Source: Candidatus Bathyarchaeota archaeon
GTDB lineage: Archaea; Thermoproteota; Bathyarchaeia; TCS64
Reading direction: 5' to 3'
NCBI GenBank assembly: GCA_016930055.1
Contig: JAFGHP010000019.1
Coordinates: forward strand, 1 to 54,178
Length of the DNA stretch: 54,178 nucleotides
The notes beneath the pieces were generated by a model. The model saw nothing but the letters and a program-made list of their open reading frames with translations, had not been told where the DNA came from and searched no databases. Of the stretch, positions 1 to 7,906 are shown piece by piece; the stretch's first letter is position 1, and every line of letters starts with the position of its first letter. The position numbers and the translations under genes are program-made.

Positions 1-42
1 AAATATTTTTTTTAAAATAATGAGTAATTCGGGTAATTTGAA

Positions 43-789
43 ATGGAACCTATAATTTATGGTATTATTGCTAGTTTATTGTCAGGTCTAGCAACGGGAC
101 TAGGTTCTTTGCCAATATTTTTTATTAAAGACGTTTCTGATAGATTTTTAGATATAATGTTGGGATTTGCTGCAGGTGTAATGCTTGCTGCTTCCAGTTT
201 TAGTCTTCTTCTTCCTGCTTTAGAATTATCTAACATATGGGTCGTTTCTATGAGTTTTTCTTTAGGTGCATTAGTTTTACATATTGTTGATAGATTTGTA
301 CCTCACACTCATTTCTGGGCTGGCGTTGAAGGTAAAAAACAAAGCAAACTTTCTGGGTTAAGTTTAATGATAATTGCTATTACAATACATAATTTTCCAG
401 AAGGTTTGGCTGTTGGTGTAAGTTTTGGTGGAGGTAATATATCTCGAGGATTATTAGTGGCTTTAGCAATTGGATTACAAAACATACCAGAAGGTACAGC
501 AGTAGCCTTTCCATTAATCCGTGAAGGATACTCGAAGAAAGATTGCTTAAAAATCTCCACTTTTACAGGATTGGTTGAACCAATAGGTGGATTTCTAGGG
601 TTAGCTCTTGTTTCTTTTATGGAACCTATTCTTCCAGGGGGATTAGCTTTTGCTGCTGGCGCAATGATATTTGTTATAAGTGATGAAATTATACCTGAAA
701 GTCACAGAAAAGGATTTGAAAGGGAAGCAACTTTTGGATTAATAATTGGATTTTTAGTTATGATGATTTTAGACACATATTTTGGATAA
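43..789 (+). CDS. ZIP-family divalent metal transporter
   Basis: A 248-residue integral membrane protein of the ZIP (ZupT/GufA-like) family, expected to import Zn2+ or other divalent metals across the cytoplasmic membrane. About eight hydrophobic segments are visible. The two metal-binding helices carry the family hallmarks HNFPEGLAVGVSFGG (about residues 114-128) and a second helix containing QNIPEGTAVAFPL (about 144-156); their His, Asn, Pro and Glu residues form the binuclear metal site. A His-containing loop (VPHTHFW, about residue 86) precedes the conserved half, as is usual in the family. The ATG at 43 follows an AT-rich stretch with no SD, so a leaderless transcript is likely. Length is typical. 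The exact metal cannot be read from sequence. It stands alone upstream of the AbrB-PhoU regulator. Confidence 0.93.
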   Translation: MEPIIYGIIASLLSGLATGLGSLPIFFIKDVSDRFLDIMLGFAAGVMLAASSFSLLLPALELSNIWVVSMSFSLGALVLHIVDRFVPHTHFWAGVEGKKQSKLSGLSLMIIAITIHNFPEGLAVGVSFGGGNISRGLLVALAIGLQNIPEGTAVAFPLIREGYSKKDCLKISTFTGLVEPIGGFLGLALVSFMEPILPGGLAFAAGAMIFVISDEIIPESHRKGFEREATFGLIIGFLVMMILDTYFG

Positions 790-942
790 TTCCTTGAAAT
801 ATTATTAACTTTAAAAAATATGAAATATATCATGTTTTAAATTCTTATTTAATCTATATTGTAATATAGATTCTATTATTTCTATATAAAAAACTAATAT
901 ATCTTATAACTTAGCTAGTTTTTCTATAGGCGGTATGCTTTA

Positions 943-1995
943 ATGAAGCATAAAATCAATGATAACACTATTAGACGCATTCAATTAACAGGTGGGTCTT
1001 CTTATATTGTATCTTTACCTAAAGAATGGATATATAAACAGAACTTAAAGAAAGGTAGTCTAGTAAATCTTGTTCAAATTGAAGATTCTTCTCTCTGTAT
1101 TAAACCTGAAGGATTTGATCTAGTTCATCCATTAAAAAAAGCAATTATCAAAATTTTTTCAATTGATTCACCAGAAAGAGTTGTTAGATACCTGATCTCC
1201 TCTTATATTCAAGGTTACAACATTATACAAATAAAATCAGATGAACCTCGAATCGACACAGATACTAAAATAGCTATTAAAGACATTGTTAGAAAAAAAT
1301 TTGTAGGAACAGAAATTTTAAGTGAAACCGCTAATGAAATAACTCTTCAAGTTCTTTTAAGTTATAAAGATCTTTCTATTAATGACGTTTTAATCAGAAT
1401 GTCTTCTATGGTAACTTCAATGCATAAAGATATAAATCAAGCTATTAGAACAGGTGACACTCTTGTAGCTAAAGAAGTCATAAATATGGATGATGAAGTA
1501 GATAGATTCAGTTTTTATTTAATTAGATTATTAACGCAAGCAACCAAAAATCCTAAGAATTTAGCTGAAATTGGATTAGATAATTCAAGTAATTGTTTGA
1601 ATTATCGTATAATTGTGAAAGCTATTGAACGGACTGCAGATCATGCCGTTAATATAGCTAAAAATCAACTTGAAATGAAAAATTGTATTTTTGATCAAGA
1701 AATTCTACGTAATTTAAATAGTATTAGTGAATCTGCTATTGAAATATTTGATGCTGCAATTAAAGCTGTAATAAATAAAAATTATGATGAAGCTGAAAAC
1801 GTATTGAATGTAGCTAAAGCTATTCGAAAAAATAGTGATGAAACTTTATTAAATCTAAATCAATCAGAATTTGTTAAAAACTGTCCTCAACTTTCCTTGA
1901 TTCTAGAAAGTACTATCAGAACATATGAATATGGTAAAGACATTGCTGAAATGGTTCTTAATATGAATATTAATGACGTTGTTTATGAGAATTAG
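943..1995 (+). CDS. phoU: AbrB-domain PhoU-family phosphate regulator
   Basis: A 350-residue protein with a SpoVT/AbrB swapped-hairpin DNA-binding domain at the N-terminus (about residues 8-55, including GGSSYIVSLPKEWI) followed by PhoU-type helical repeats (about 110-340; TADHAVNIAKNQ is a PhoU-like metal-binding helix). This fusion is the usual archaeal form of PhoU and is thought to control phosphate uptake genes directly by binding DNA. No pst transporter genes lie next to it here, so the phosphate role comes from the family. The ATG at 943 has a GGCGGT stretch about 10 nt upstream as a plausible SD. Its 3' end converges on tenA with only a few bases between the stops. Confidence 0.88.
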   Translation: MKHKINDNTIRRIQLTGGSSYIVSLPKEWIYKQNLKKGSLVNLVQIEDSSLCIKPEGFDLVHPLKKAIIKIFSIDSPERVVRYLISSYIQGYNIIQIKSDEPRIDTDTKIAIKDIVRKKFVGTEILSETANEITLQVLLSYKDLSINDVLIRMSSMVTSMHKDINQAIRTGDTLVAKEVINMDDEVDRFSFYLIRLLTQATKNPKNLAEIGLDNSSNCLNYRIIVKAIERTADHAVNIAKNQLEMKNCIFDQEILRNLNSISESAIEIFDAAIKAVINKNYDEAENVLNVAKAIRKNSDETLLNLNQSEFVKNCPQLSLILESTIRTYEYGKDIAEMVLNMNINDVVYEN

Positions 1996-1999
1996 ATTA

Positions 2000-2668
2000 C
2001 TATATTAACCATTTTTCCATTTTATATGCCATGTCCCAAAAAAAATATTCATAATTGCTACTTATAATAAAATTATCAAACATTTTTTTACGAATCATTT
2101 TTCCTGTGACTTCGCCTGCTTCATCAATAATATTGAGATAGACCTTAACTAGGTTATCATAATTTGGAGAAGCATAAGCTTCGATCCACTCTCTGTAATG
2201 TTTATTAACATTTGATTTAATCAACGGTTTTTTTTCTTCACCAATTATTTTGTAACTCCACATACATGGCAGAAGTGCTGAAATGTTTTCATAAAATGTA
2301 CCCGAATATGCCACTGTTAACAAATGTCTTGTATAACTAAAATTTGTTGGTGCTAAATTAATTTCTCCATTTTTTTTGAATGGAATTTTGAGTTCAGAAC
2401 TAATTTTTTCCAGCATTGAAGCTTCATACGTTATACAACCTTGAACGAGATTTGATGCATAAATCATATGATCAAACTTTTCAGCCTTAGTAATCGCTAT
2501 CCCTAAACATTTTACGAATTCTAATAGGTAACCATAGTCTTGGATAATATAATATTGGAACTTTTCAATTGGTAGAGTTCCATCAACCATTTCCCTAATA
2601 AAAGGATGCTTTAGTATCTGTTTCCATATATGTGAAGATTTTTCTCTAAGTTCATTAGAGAATTTCAT
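2000..2668 (-). CDS. tenA: TenA-family thiaminase II / aminopyrimidine aminohydrolase
   Basis: A 222-residue TenA protein, which hydrolyses aminopyrimidine breakdown products of thiamine to HMP for salvage. The motif ALLPCMWSYKIIGEE places the catalytic cysteine at residue 135, the same position as in the classical enzyme. Conserved acidic and aromatic pocket residues (IIQDYGYLLE near 41-50, YENISALLP near 126-134) are present. It is the last gene of the thiamine operon: its ATG at 2668 lies inside the 3' end of thiD-thiN (14-nt overlap) and is preceded by GGAG at good spacing, which implies translational coupling. Regulation should follow the upstream TPP riboswitch. Length is normal for the family. 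Confidence 0.94.
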   Translation of the reverse strand: MKFSNELREKSSHIWKQILKHPFIREMVDGTLPIEKFQYYIIQDYGYLLEFVKCLGIAITKAEKFDHMIYASNLVQGCITYEASMLEKISSELKIPFKKNGEINLAPTNFSYTRHLLTVAYSGTFYENISALLPCMWSYKIIGEEKKPLIKSNVNKHYREWIEAYASPNYDNLVKVYLNIIDEAGEVTGKMIRKKMFDNFIISSNYEYFFWDMAYKMEKWLI

Positions 2669-4028
2669 TCTTTTTCTCCTTCATTTTTTTTGCTATTTGA
2701 ACTGCACGCTCAGCAACCTCTACTGCCGTATTACCAATTAAAACAATCATGGGTTCTTTACCCCAGTCACCTAAATGATAAATTACATCAGGAACCATAC
2801 CTATTCTTTTTACAGCTTCTTCAGCACCCCAGAATGTTGTGCTTCCTTCCTTTTTTTTATACTCTTCAGGTTCTTCTCTTCTATCATACCAAGATATTCT
2901 TAAACCGTTTTTTTTACATATTTCTAAAATATCTTCATCGTATCTAAGATTAATAGCTGCCCTTTTATTTGTATCAAATCTTTGAATGGCTAAAATTGTT
3001 TTTGATATATGATTGGATACTCCAAACCATGGGCATCCTGATGCAATAATTTTGTCTCCTTTCTTGGTTATACGACCTTCAACTGCAGCAATATCGTATG
3101 TTTCTGTTGAATAAGGTAATGCCATACCAATATTCATTTGAACTTCAGCTAATAGATGGGTCATTGAAGACTGAGACTCGATGATTTTTATTGCTTCTCT
3201 AATGTTTGAAAGAACCTTAAATTTTTCAGCATTATTCTGTAGTTCAGCCATATGATTAAGAGGACCATGCCCTCTTCCTATTCTTAGACTATATTTAATT
3301 GCATAATTTACATAGTCCTTGGCTCGAATTACTGCACTTTTAATATCTGCTTTTTTTGCTAGTTCAGCTGTTATTGCTGCAGAAAGACTACATCCGGTAC
3401 CATGGGTGTCTTTTGTATCATAATATTTTCCTTGGAGAATTGTATAATTATCATTCCAATATAATAAATCAATGGCTAGATCTGTCTTTTCTTTAAAATG
3501 TCCTCCTTTGATAAGAACTGCTTCTGGTCCTAACTCATGTATTATTTTTGCTGACTTTTCAGCGTCTTTAATTGATTCGACATTGATATTTGATAATATT
3601 TCTGCTTCTAAGGCGTTTGGTGTAACTATTTTTGCTAATGGTAAAAGATTATTTTTTAGATTTTCAACAGCGTCTTTTCTAAGTAGATGTGCACCACTTT
3701 TTGAGATCATTACAGGATCTACAACAACCAAAAGTTTGTATTTCTTTATCTCAGAAGATACTACATTAATTATCTCATTAGAGTGAAGCATACCCGTTTT
3801 TGCTGCGTCAACACCAATGTCTTGAATTATTGCTTCTATTTGTGCATTAATTATTTTTGATTCAATGCTCTGGATGTCTAATACTTCTACAGTATTTTGA
3901 GCAGTTATCGCAGTTATTGCAGACATTCCATGGACCCCAAGAGCTGCAAAAGTTTTAAGGTCAGCTTGAATACCCGCTCCTCCGCCAGAATCTGAACCTG
4001 CTATCGTCAATGCTAAAGGTATTTTCAT
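2655..4028 (-). CDS. thiD: Bifunctional HMP/HMP-phosphate kinase - thiamine-phosphate synthase (ThiD-ThiN)
   Basis: A 457-residue fusion. Residues 1 to about 265 are ThiD, a ribokinase-fold kinase that phosphorylates HMP and then HMP-P: AGSDSGGGAGIQADLKTFAA at the N-terminus and the anion-hole motif DTHGTGCSLSAAIT near residue 208. Residues about 275-457 are ThiN, the archaeal thiamine-phosphate synthase that replaces ThiE: YDIAAVEGRITKKGDKI, ASGCPWFGVSNHISK and the tail IGNTAVEVAERAV. The fusion covers both the kinase steps and the coupling step to thiazole phosphate. The start ATG overlaps the preceding ATPase stop as ATGA. In the riboswitch-led operon it follows thiW and the ATPase and precedes tenA. 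No thiazole-synthesis gene is in the window. Confidence 0.95.
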   Translation of the reverse strand: MKIPLALTIAGSDSGGGAGIQADLKTFAALGVHGMSAITAITAQNTVEVLDIQSIESKIINAQIEAIIQDIGVDAAKTGMLHSNEIINVVSSEIKKYKLLVVVDPVMISKSGAHLLRKDAVENLKNNLLPLAKIVTPNALEAEILSNINVESIKDAEKSAKIIHELGPEAVLIKGGHFKEKTDLAIDLLYWNDNYTILQGKYYDTKDTHGTGCSLSAAITAELAKKADIKSAVIRAKDYVNYAIKYSLRIGRGHGPLNHMAELQNNAEKFKVLSNIREAIKIIESQSSMTHLLAEVQMNIGMALPYSTETYDIAAVEGRITKKGDKIIASGCPWFGVSNHISKTILAIQRFDTNKRAAINLRYDEDILEICKKNGLRISWYDRREEPEEYKKKEGSTTFWGAEEAVKRIGMVPDVIYHLGDWGKEPMIVLIGNTAVEVAERAVQIAKKMKEKKNEIL

Positions 4029-4636
4029 TCATATACACCATTTATTTTAATATTAGTTTCAGGGAAAAATTCATCTTTACCAAGCAGGATTACCTTATCC
4101 ATTCGCTTAGATAACTTAATCATCATTTGTTTTTCTCTTAGGGATATGCCTGTGTTGTAATCGTTATTTAGTTTATCACCTAAATATCCATTAATAACAA
4201 CTGTTTCAGATTTTTGTATTACATTCCATAATCGATTGAAATTACCTGTTTGTAAATAAATTGATACGTCGTTTATGAATAGTACTTTTGAAGAGGTTGC
4301 TAAAAAATCACCAAATATTTTTTCAATTATTTTATTATTATTTTTAGAATATTTTATGACTTCCTCTGGTTTTTTTGCTAAAAGTCTGGGTGGTAAAATT
4401 CCTTCAGCATTTAGAATTCGTATTTTTGGAGTAGGTGATTTTATTAGTTTTCCACCAATTTTAAGTTTATTAATTATAGTTTGTTCTGGAGCAAAATCAA
4501 CGACTGTAATATTGTAGGGATATTTCTTAATCATTTGTTCAAGTATATCTTTGCTTAACCTTGTTTTCCCTGTTCCTACATCACCTATTATGAGTGTTTT
4601 TTTACCTATTATTTCGTTAATTGAAATATTTGTCAA
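4025..4636 (-). CDS. P-loop ATPase of unknown role in the thiamine operon
   Basis: A 203-residue soluble P-loop NTPase. Walker A is GDVGTGKT at residues 18-25 and a Walker-B-like strand is KVLFINDVSIYLQ at about 116-128. It has no ABC signature (LSGGQ), so it is not an ordinary EcfA/ABC ATPase even though it lies directly after the transporter gene thiW. The reading frame begins with TTG at 4636 and overlaps the thiW end by 20 nt. A strong SD (GAGGAGGA) about 7 nt upstream supports this start. The next gene, thiD-thiN, overlaps it as ATGA. Position therefore ties it firmly to thiamine uptake or salvage, but I do not recognise a named family. It could energise or regulate ThiW, or act on a thiamine precursor. 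Confidence 0.75.
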   Translation of the reverse strand: MTNISINEIIGKKTLIIGDVGTGKTRLSKDILEQMIKKYPYNITVVDFAPEQTIINKLKIGGKLIKSPTPKIRILNAEGILPPRLLAKKPEEVIKYSKNNNKIIEKIFGDFLATSSKVLFINDVSIYLQTGNFNRLWNVIQKSETVVINGYLGDKLNNDYNTGISLREKQMMIKLSKRMDKVILLGKDEFFPETNIKINGVYE

Positions 4637-5186
4637 ATCCTGTCCTCCTCAGGGTTTTAATAATTATGAACCCTAAAAGTGATCCAGGAACACTACTAGT
4701 AGCAAAAGCTACCCACATAGTATATAATGTCATTGAACTACCAATCATCGGTGCTACAATTAATGCACTTACTGTTGCTCCTAATCCAACAGTTCCAATA
4801 GGTTCTGTAATACTCATTAAATCAGATTTACGAATATACTGATAAAACAATCCCACAATTAAACCTCCAAATATTCCTCCTGGATAAGCAAAAATTGTGC
4901 CAAGTCCTAAACTAATCCTTATAGTACCAACAATTATCGCTATTAATACTGCATACCATGGACCTAGAAATATTCCAGCTATAGCATTAACCATATGCTG
5001 GGCTGGAAAACACTTTGTAGCTCCTACCGGAAAATTGATTGGACTTAAAATAACTGCTAAAGCTGATAAAATAGCTACAAAAGCCATCTTTTTTACTGTA
5101 ATTAAAACCTCCATTTTTTCAGGAGTTTGTTTTACCTTATATGAATTCGAATAATTCTTTCCCCTTTTTTCCTGCCTGTCTATCAT
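4617..5186 (-). CDS. thiW: ThiW, ECF-type substrate-binding membrane protein
   Basis: A 189-residue integral membrane S-component of the ThiW family, predicted to import a thiamine precursor (probably the thiazole moiety, from the family's genomic context). Family hallmarks include NFPVGATKCFPAQHMVNAIA, FLGPWYAVLIAIIVGTIR and GTIFAYPGGIFGGLIVGLFY; five to six hydrophobic helices follow a hydrophilic tail of about 40 residues. I chose the ATG at 5186 because GGAGGG lies exactly 6 nt upstream. A longer open frame reaches a TTG at 5225, but that codon is inside the riboswitch. The SD forms part of the 3' side of the TPP riboswitch, so translation is probably shut off by bound TPP. First gene of the operon. 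Confidence 0.92.
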   Translation of the reverse strand: MIDRQEKRGKNYSNSYKVKQTPEKMEVLITVKKMAFVAILSALAVILSPINFPVGATKCFPAQHMVNAIAGIFLGPWYAVLIAIIVGTIRISLGLGTIFAYPGGIFGGLIVGLFYQYIRKSDLMSITEPIGTVGLGATVSALIVAPMIGSSMTLYTMWVAFATSSVPGSLLGFIIIKTLRRTGFDKYFN

Positions 5187-5191
5187 TTTTT

Positions 5192-5278
5192 TCCCTCCGC
5201 CGGTATTACCCGGATCAGGTTCCAAGGGTCGACGACAAACGTCCTCTCAGCCAAGCTGTTGCTTAGCTCCCCTCGAAT
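5192..5278 (-). promoter_or_regulatory. TPP (THI-box) riboswitch upstream of thiW
   Basis: Read on the minus strand, this stretch matches the TPP riboswitch core: GAGGGGAGC, a short P3 hairpin (AAGC..GCTT), GGCTGAGAGG, an extra GACG..CGTC hairpin, GACCCTTGGAACCTGATC, the P5 hairpin CCGG-GTAATA-CCGG, and GCGGAGGGA. The CTGAGA and ACCTGATC...GCGGAGGGA segments are the nearly invariant pyrimidine- and pyrophosphate-binding parts. The 3' GGAGGG is also the SD of thiW (ATG 6 nt later), so the simplest mechanism is ligand-dependent hiding of the ribosome site. It is strikingly G+C-rich against its surroundings. Confidence 0.95.
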
Positions 5279-5368
5279 ATTTGGTAGTTAGAAGATATTT
5301 TTAAAAATTGTGCTTTTACTATAAAATTTTATAATATTTAAGATAAAAAAATTTTTGTTTTTTACTAT

Positions 5369-6988
5369 TTATTGTTGATGTACAATTTTTCCATCCATTA
5401 TTGTAGTAATAATTTGAATATTCTTAATTTTTTCATAATCTAGAGTAAGAATGTCATCACTTAAAATAATAAGGTCCGCAAATTTTCCTTCTTCAAGTGA
5501 GCCAATATTTTCTTCATCAAAAGAAGCATATGCACCATTAATTGTATAACATTTTATAGCATCAATTACAGATATTGCTTGGTTAATTCCAATTATATCG
5601 CCTCCTTCTGTTTTTCTTGTTACTAATGAATAAATTCCTTGTATTGGGTTTCCATGCCAAGGGCCTCCTCCGTAATCACTGTTTGAACTGGCAATTATGC
5701 CATATTCTTTGAAACTTTTGAAAGGGAAAAGCCATTTACTTCTTTCTTCCCCAAATTGGTATTTGTATGCATCTCCAAAATTCCATACATAATTTGATTC
5801 AGCTGGATGAACACCAAGCTTCTTTATTCTATCAAGCTGTTTTTTTTCGCAATAAGTGCAGTGTTCAATTCTATGACGATGGTCAGACATCGGATATTCT
5901 TTGAGAGCATATTCTATAGCATTGAGATTTATGTCAATAGCTCTATCTCCTATACTGTGAGTTGCTGTTTGGAGACCTGCTTTATGTGCTTTTAAAATAT
6001 ATTCTTTTAATGTTTCTGAATCCATTAAAAGTATTCCAAGGTTGTCAGGATTTCCAGTACATGGGAGATAAGTTGCAGCTGTTCCCATTGTACCCATGCT
6101 GTCAAGAGCAAACTTTACACCACATAATTTAATTTTATTATCTCCGAAGCCTCTTTTAAAACCAAGAGCTAAGAGATGATCTAAAGTATCCATGTTGGGT
6201 GCAATGTTATTTACGTAAAGACGAATCCTAACTGGTAATTCTTGTTTTTCTCTTAAACTCATAAAAGCATTAACTTCTTCAGGTATAGATCCTGCTTGGT
6301 GTATAGTTGTTATACCCCATTTACTCCATTGAATACAAGCATTTCTTATAGCGTCAATAGATGAAATTTCAATCTGAGGTATATGCTTTGAAACTAGTCT
6401 AATGGCAGCACCGCCTTTTAGGATCCCTGTAGGTTGATTAGTTTGGGGATCTAATTCTACTTCTCCATATTCTGGTTTTGAATCTTTATTAATACCAGCA
6501 ATTCTTAAAGCGTAACTATTTGCTGACCCATAAGCACTAAATTTTAATAATACAGGATTATTTGGTGAAATCTCGTCAAGTTCTTTAGAGGTTGGTGCAC
6601 GTTTTTCCTTAAATCTTGACCACATATATCCCCAACCAATAACCCATTCATCTTTAGAAATTTGATCAATTTTCTTTCTAAGTAATTCTAAAACTTCATT
6701 AATTGAATTTGCATATTTTATATCGACTTCATTTTCTTCTTGGAGCTTTAATTTACCTGCTCCTAAAGCATGTACATGGGTATCAATAAAACCAGGTAAA
6801 ACGGTTTTACCCTTTAAATCAATAACTTTAGTATCTTCACCAACTAATTTTTCTATCTTATTTATTTTACCTACTCTGATTATTTTATTCTTTTTAATAG
6901 CTAATGCTTCTTCAACTGATTCTTTTTGATTAATAGTAACTATCTTACCATTAATTAACACAATATCTGCAAAGTTTGTAGGAGACAT
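5369..6988 (-). CDS. YtcJ-like amidohydrolase (amidohydrolase family 3)
   Basis: A 539-residue metal-dependent hydrolase with the composite N- and C-terminal beta sandwich and TIM barrel of the YtcJ/exoenzyme-regulatory (AepA-like) group. Visible metal-site motifs are GFIDTHVHALG (HxH, about residues 66-76), HSIGDRAID, HRHRIEHCTYC and SNSDYGGGPW, with the closing FADLIILSDD strand near the C-terminus. The substrate is unknown for most of this family (various amides and imides). The ATG at 6988 fits the family N-terminus (ADIVLINGKIVTIN). It is a single gene on the same strand as the thiamine operon but ends about 90 nt before the riboswitch. A paralogue lies at 47.4 kb. Cytoplasmic; no signal peptide. 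Confidence 0.9.
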   Translation of the reverse strand: MSPTNFADIVLINGKIVTINQKESVEEALAIKKNKIIRVGKINKIEKLVGEDTKVIDLKGKTVLPGFIDTHVHALGAGKLKLQEENEVDIKYANSINEVLELLRKKIDQISKDEWVIGWGYMWSRFKEKRAPTSKELDEISPNNPVLLKFSAYGSANSYALRIAGINKDSKPEYGEVELDPQTNQPTGILKGGAAIRLVSKHIPQIEISSIDAIRNACIQWSKWGITTIHQAGSIPEEVNAFMSLREKQELPVRIRLYVNNIAPNMDTLDHLLALGFKRGFGDNKIKLCGVKFALDSMGTMGTAATYLPCTGNPDNLGILLMDSETLKEYILKAHKAGLQTATHSIGDRAIDINLNAIEYALKEYPMSDHRHRIEHCTYCEKKQLDRIKKLGVHPAESNYVWNFGDAYKYQFGEERSKWLFPFKSFKEYGIIASSNSDYGGGPWHGNPIQGIYSLVTRKTEGGDIIGINQAISVIDAIKCYTINGAYASFDEENIGSLEEGKFADLIILSDDILTLDYEKIKNIQIITTIMDGKIVHQQ

Positions 6989-7135
6989 AAGTCTTACAAA
7001 TTAATAAAAACATAAATATTTATTGACTTTTCAGAGTGAAATATACATATTAATTCACTGTATTTTATAATTTTTATAATAAATTTTATCCTTTATGTAA
7101 CTATTATTATTAAGATATAACTGAGTTGTTATTTT

Positions 7136-7696
7136 ATGATTGAGATACGTTTTCATGGAATGGGTGGTCAAGGAGCTGTCTTAGGTGCTTTAATTCTCGC
7201 TGAAGCCGCTTTTAGTGAAGGTAAATACGCTCAGAAAATCCCTGTTTACGGTGGTATGCGGAGAGGTGGAGATGTTACTGTTTTTCTTAGGTTAGATAAC
7301 AAACCAATTCGTAGAACCTGTGGTATATATGAACCAGACTGCATTATCGTGATGGATCCAGCTCTAAAAAAACAAAATTTTGTCCGTGCTGGATTAAAGA
7401 AAGGTGGTTTGGCTATATTAAATGATGAAGCGTCTCCATCTGAAATTAATTTAGGTGTTGAACTGTCAAAAATTGCTTGTGTTGATGCGACCGGATTGTC
7501 AATGGAGATTTTTGGTCAGAGAGCTATACCTATAGTAAATACCCCAATGTTAGGTGCAATAGCGAAAGCAACTGGTTTTGTTAAAGTCGAGAGTCTATAT
7601 GAACCTATTAATCATCAGTTTTCTGGCAGGATATGTGAATTGAATATTAAGGCTGCTAAACTTGGTTATGAGAAAGCAAGTGTTTGGGAGGCATAA
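7136..7696 (+). CDS. porG: Pyruvate/2-oxoacid:ferredoxin oxidoreductase, gamma subunit
   Basis: A 186-residue gamma subunit of a 2-oxoacid:ferredoxin oxidoreductase: N-terminal RFHGMGGQGAVLGALILAEA, then PVYGGMRRGGDVTVFLRL and NTPMLGAIAKATGFV. The subunit helps form the heterotetramer that oxidatively decarboxylates a 2-oxoacid to its CoA ester and reduces ferredoxin. It is the first gene of a tight G-D-A-B operon, the arrangement typical of archaeal pyruvate oxidoreductase. A TATA-like AAGATATAAC about 25 nt before the ATG suggests a leaderless mRNA. The substrate (pyruvate rather than 2-oxoisovalerate) is inferred from the alpha and beta subunits and is not certain. Confidence 0.92.
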   Translation: MIEIRFHGMGGQGAVLGALILAEAAFSEGKYAQKIPVYGGMRRGGDVTVFLRLDNKPIRRTCGIYEPDCIIVMDPALKKQNFVRAGLKKGGLAILNDEASPSEINLGVELSKIACVDATGLSMEIFGQRAIPIVNTPMLGAIAKATGFVKVESLYEPINHQFSGRICELNIKAAKLGYEKASVWEA

Positions 7697-7698
7697 CA

Positions 7699-7902
7699 AT
7701 GAGTATTATACGTTCTTTTAGACCCGAAGTCGATATTAATCTGTGTAAAAAATGTGGAATTTGTCAGACATTCTGCCCTGAAGGAACAATAATGGTTACT
7801 CAGGAAGAGGGACCATTAATTGATTATCGATTTTGTAAAGGTTGTGGAGTTTGTGCAAACGAATGCCCTTTTAAAGCCATAAAAATGGTTAGGGAGGAAT
7901 AA
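7699..7902 (+). CDS. porD: Pyruvate:ferredoxin oxidoreductase, delta (ferredoxin-like) subunit
   Basis: A 67-residue 2x[4Fe-4S] ferredoxin-like subunit. The two cluster motifs are CKKCGICQTFCPEG and CKGCGVCANECPFKA, each CxxCxxCxxxC followed by Pro. It passes electrons from the TPP site towards soluble ferredoxin. I take the ATG at 7699, with GGGAGG about 8 nt upstream, over an upstream in-frame codon at 7684 that would overlap porG. It lies 2 nt after the porG stop and 4 nt before porA, so the operon is translationally tight. Confidence 0.94.
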   Translation: MSIIRSFRPEVDINLCKKCGICQTFCPEGTIMVTQEEGPLIDYRFCKGCGVCANECPFKAIKMVREE

Positions 7903-7906
7903 AAAA

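Noticed and set aside
5187-5225. N-terminal extension of ThiW from a TTG at 5225
   Set aside because: These codons lie within the TPP riboswitch aptamer; the ATG at 5186 has a perfectly spaced SD.
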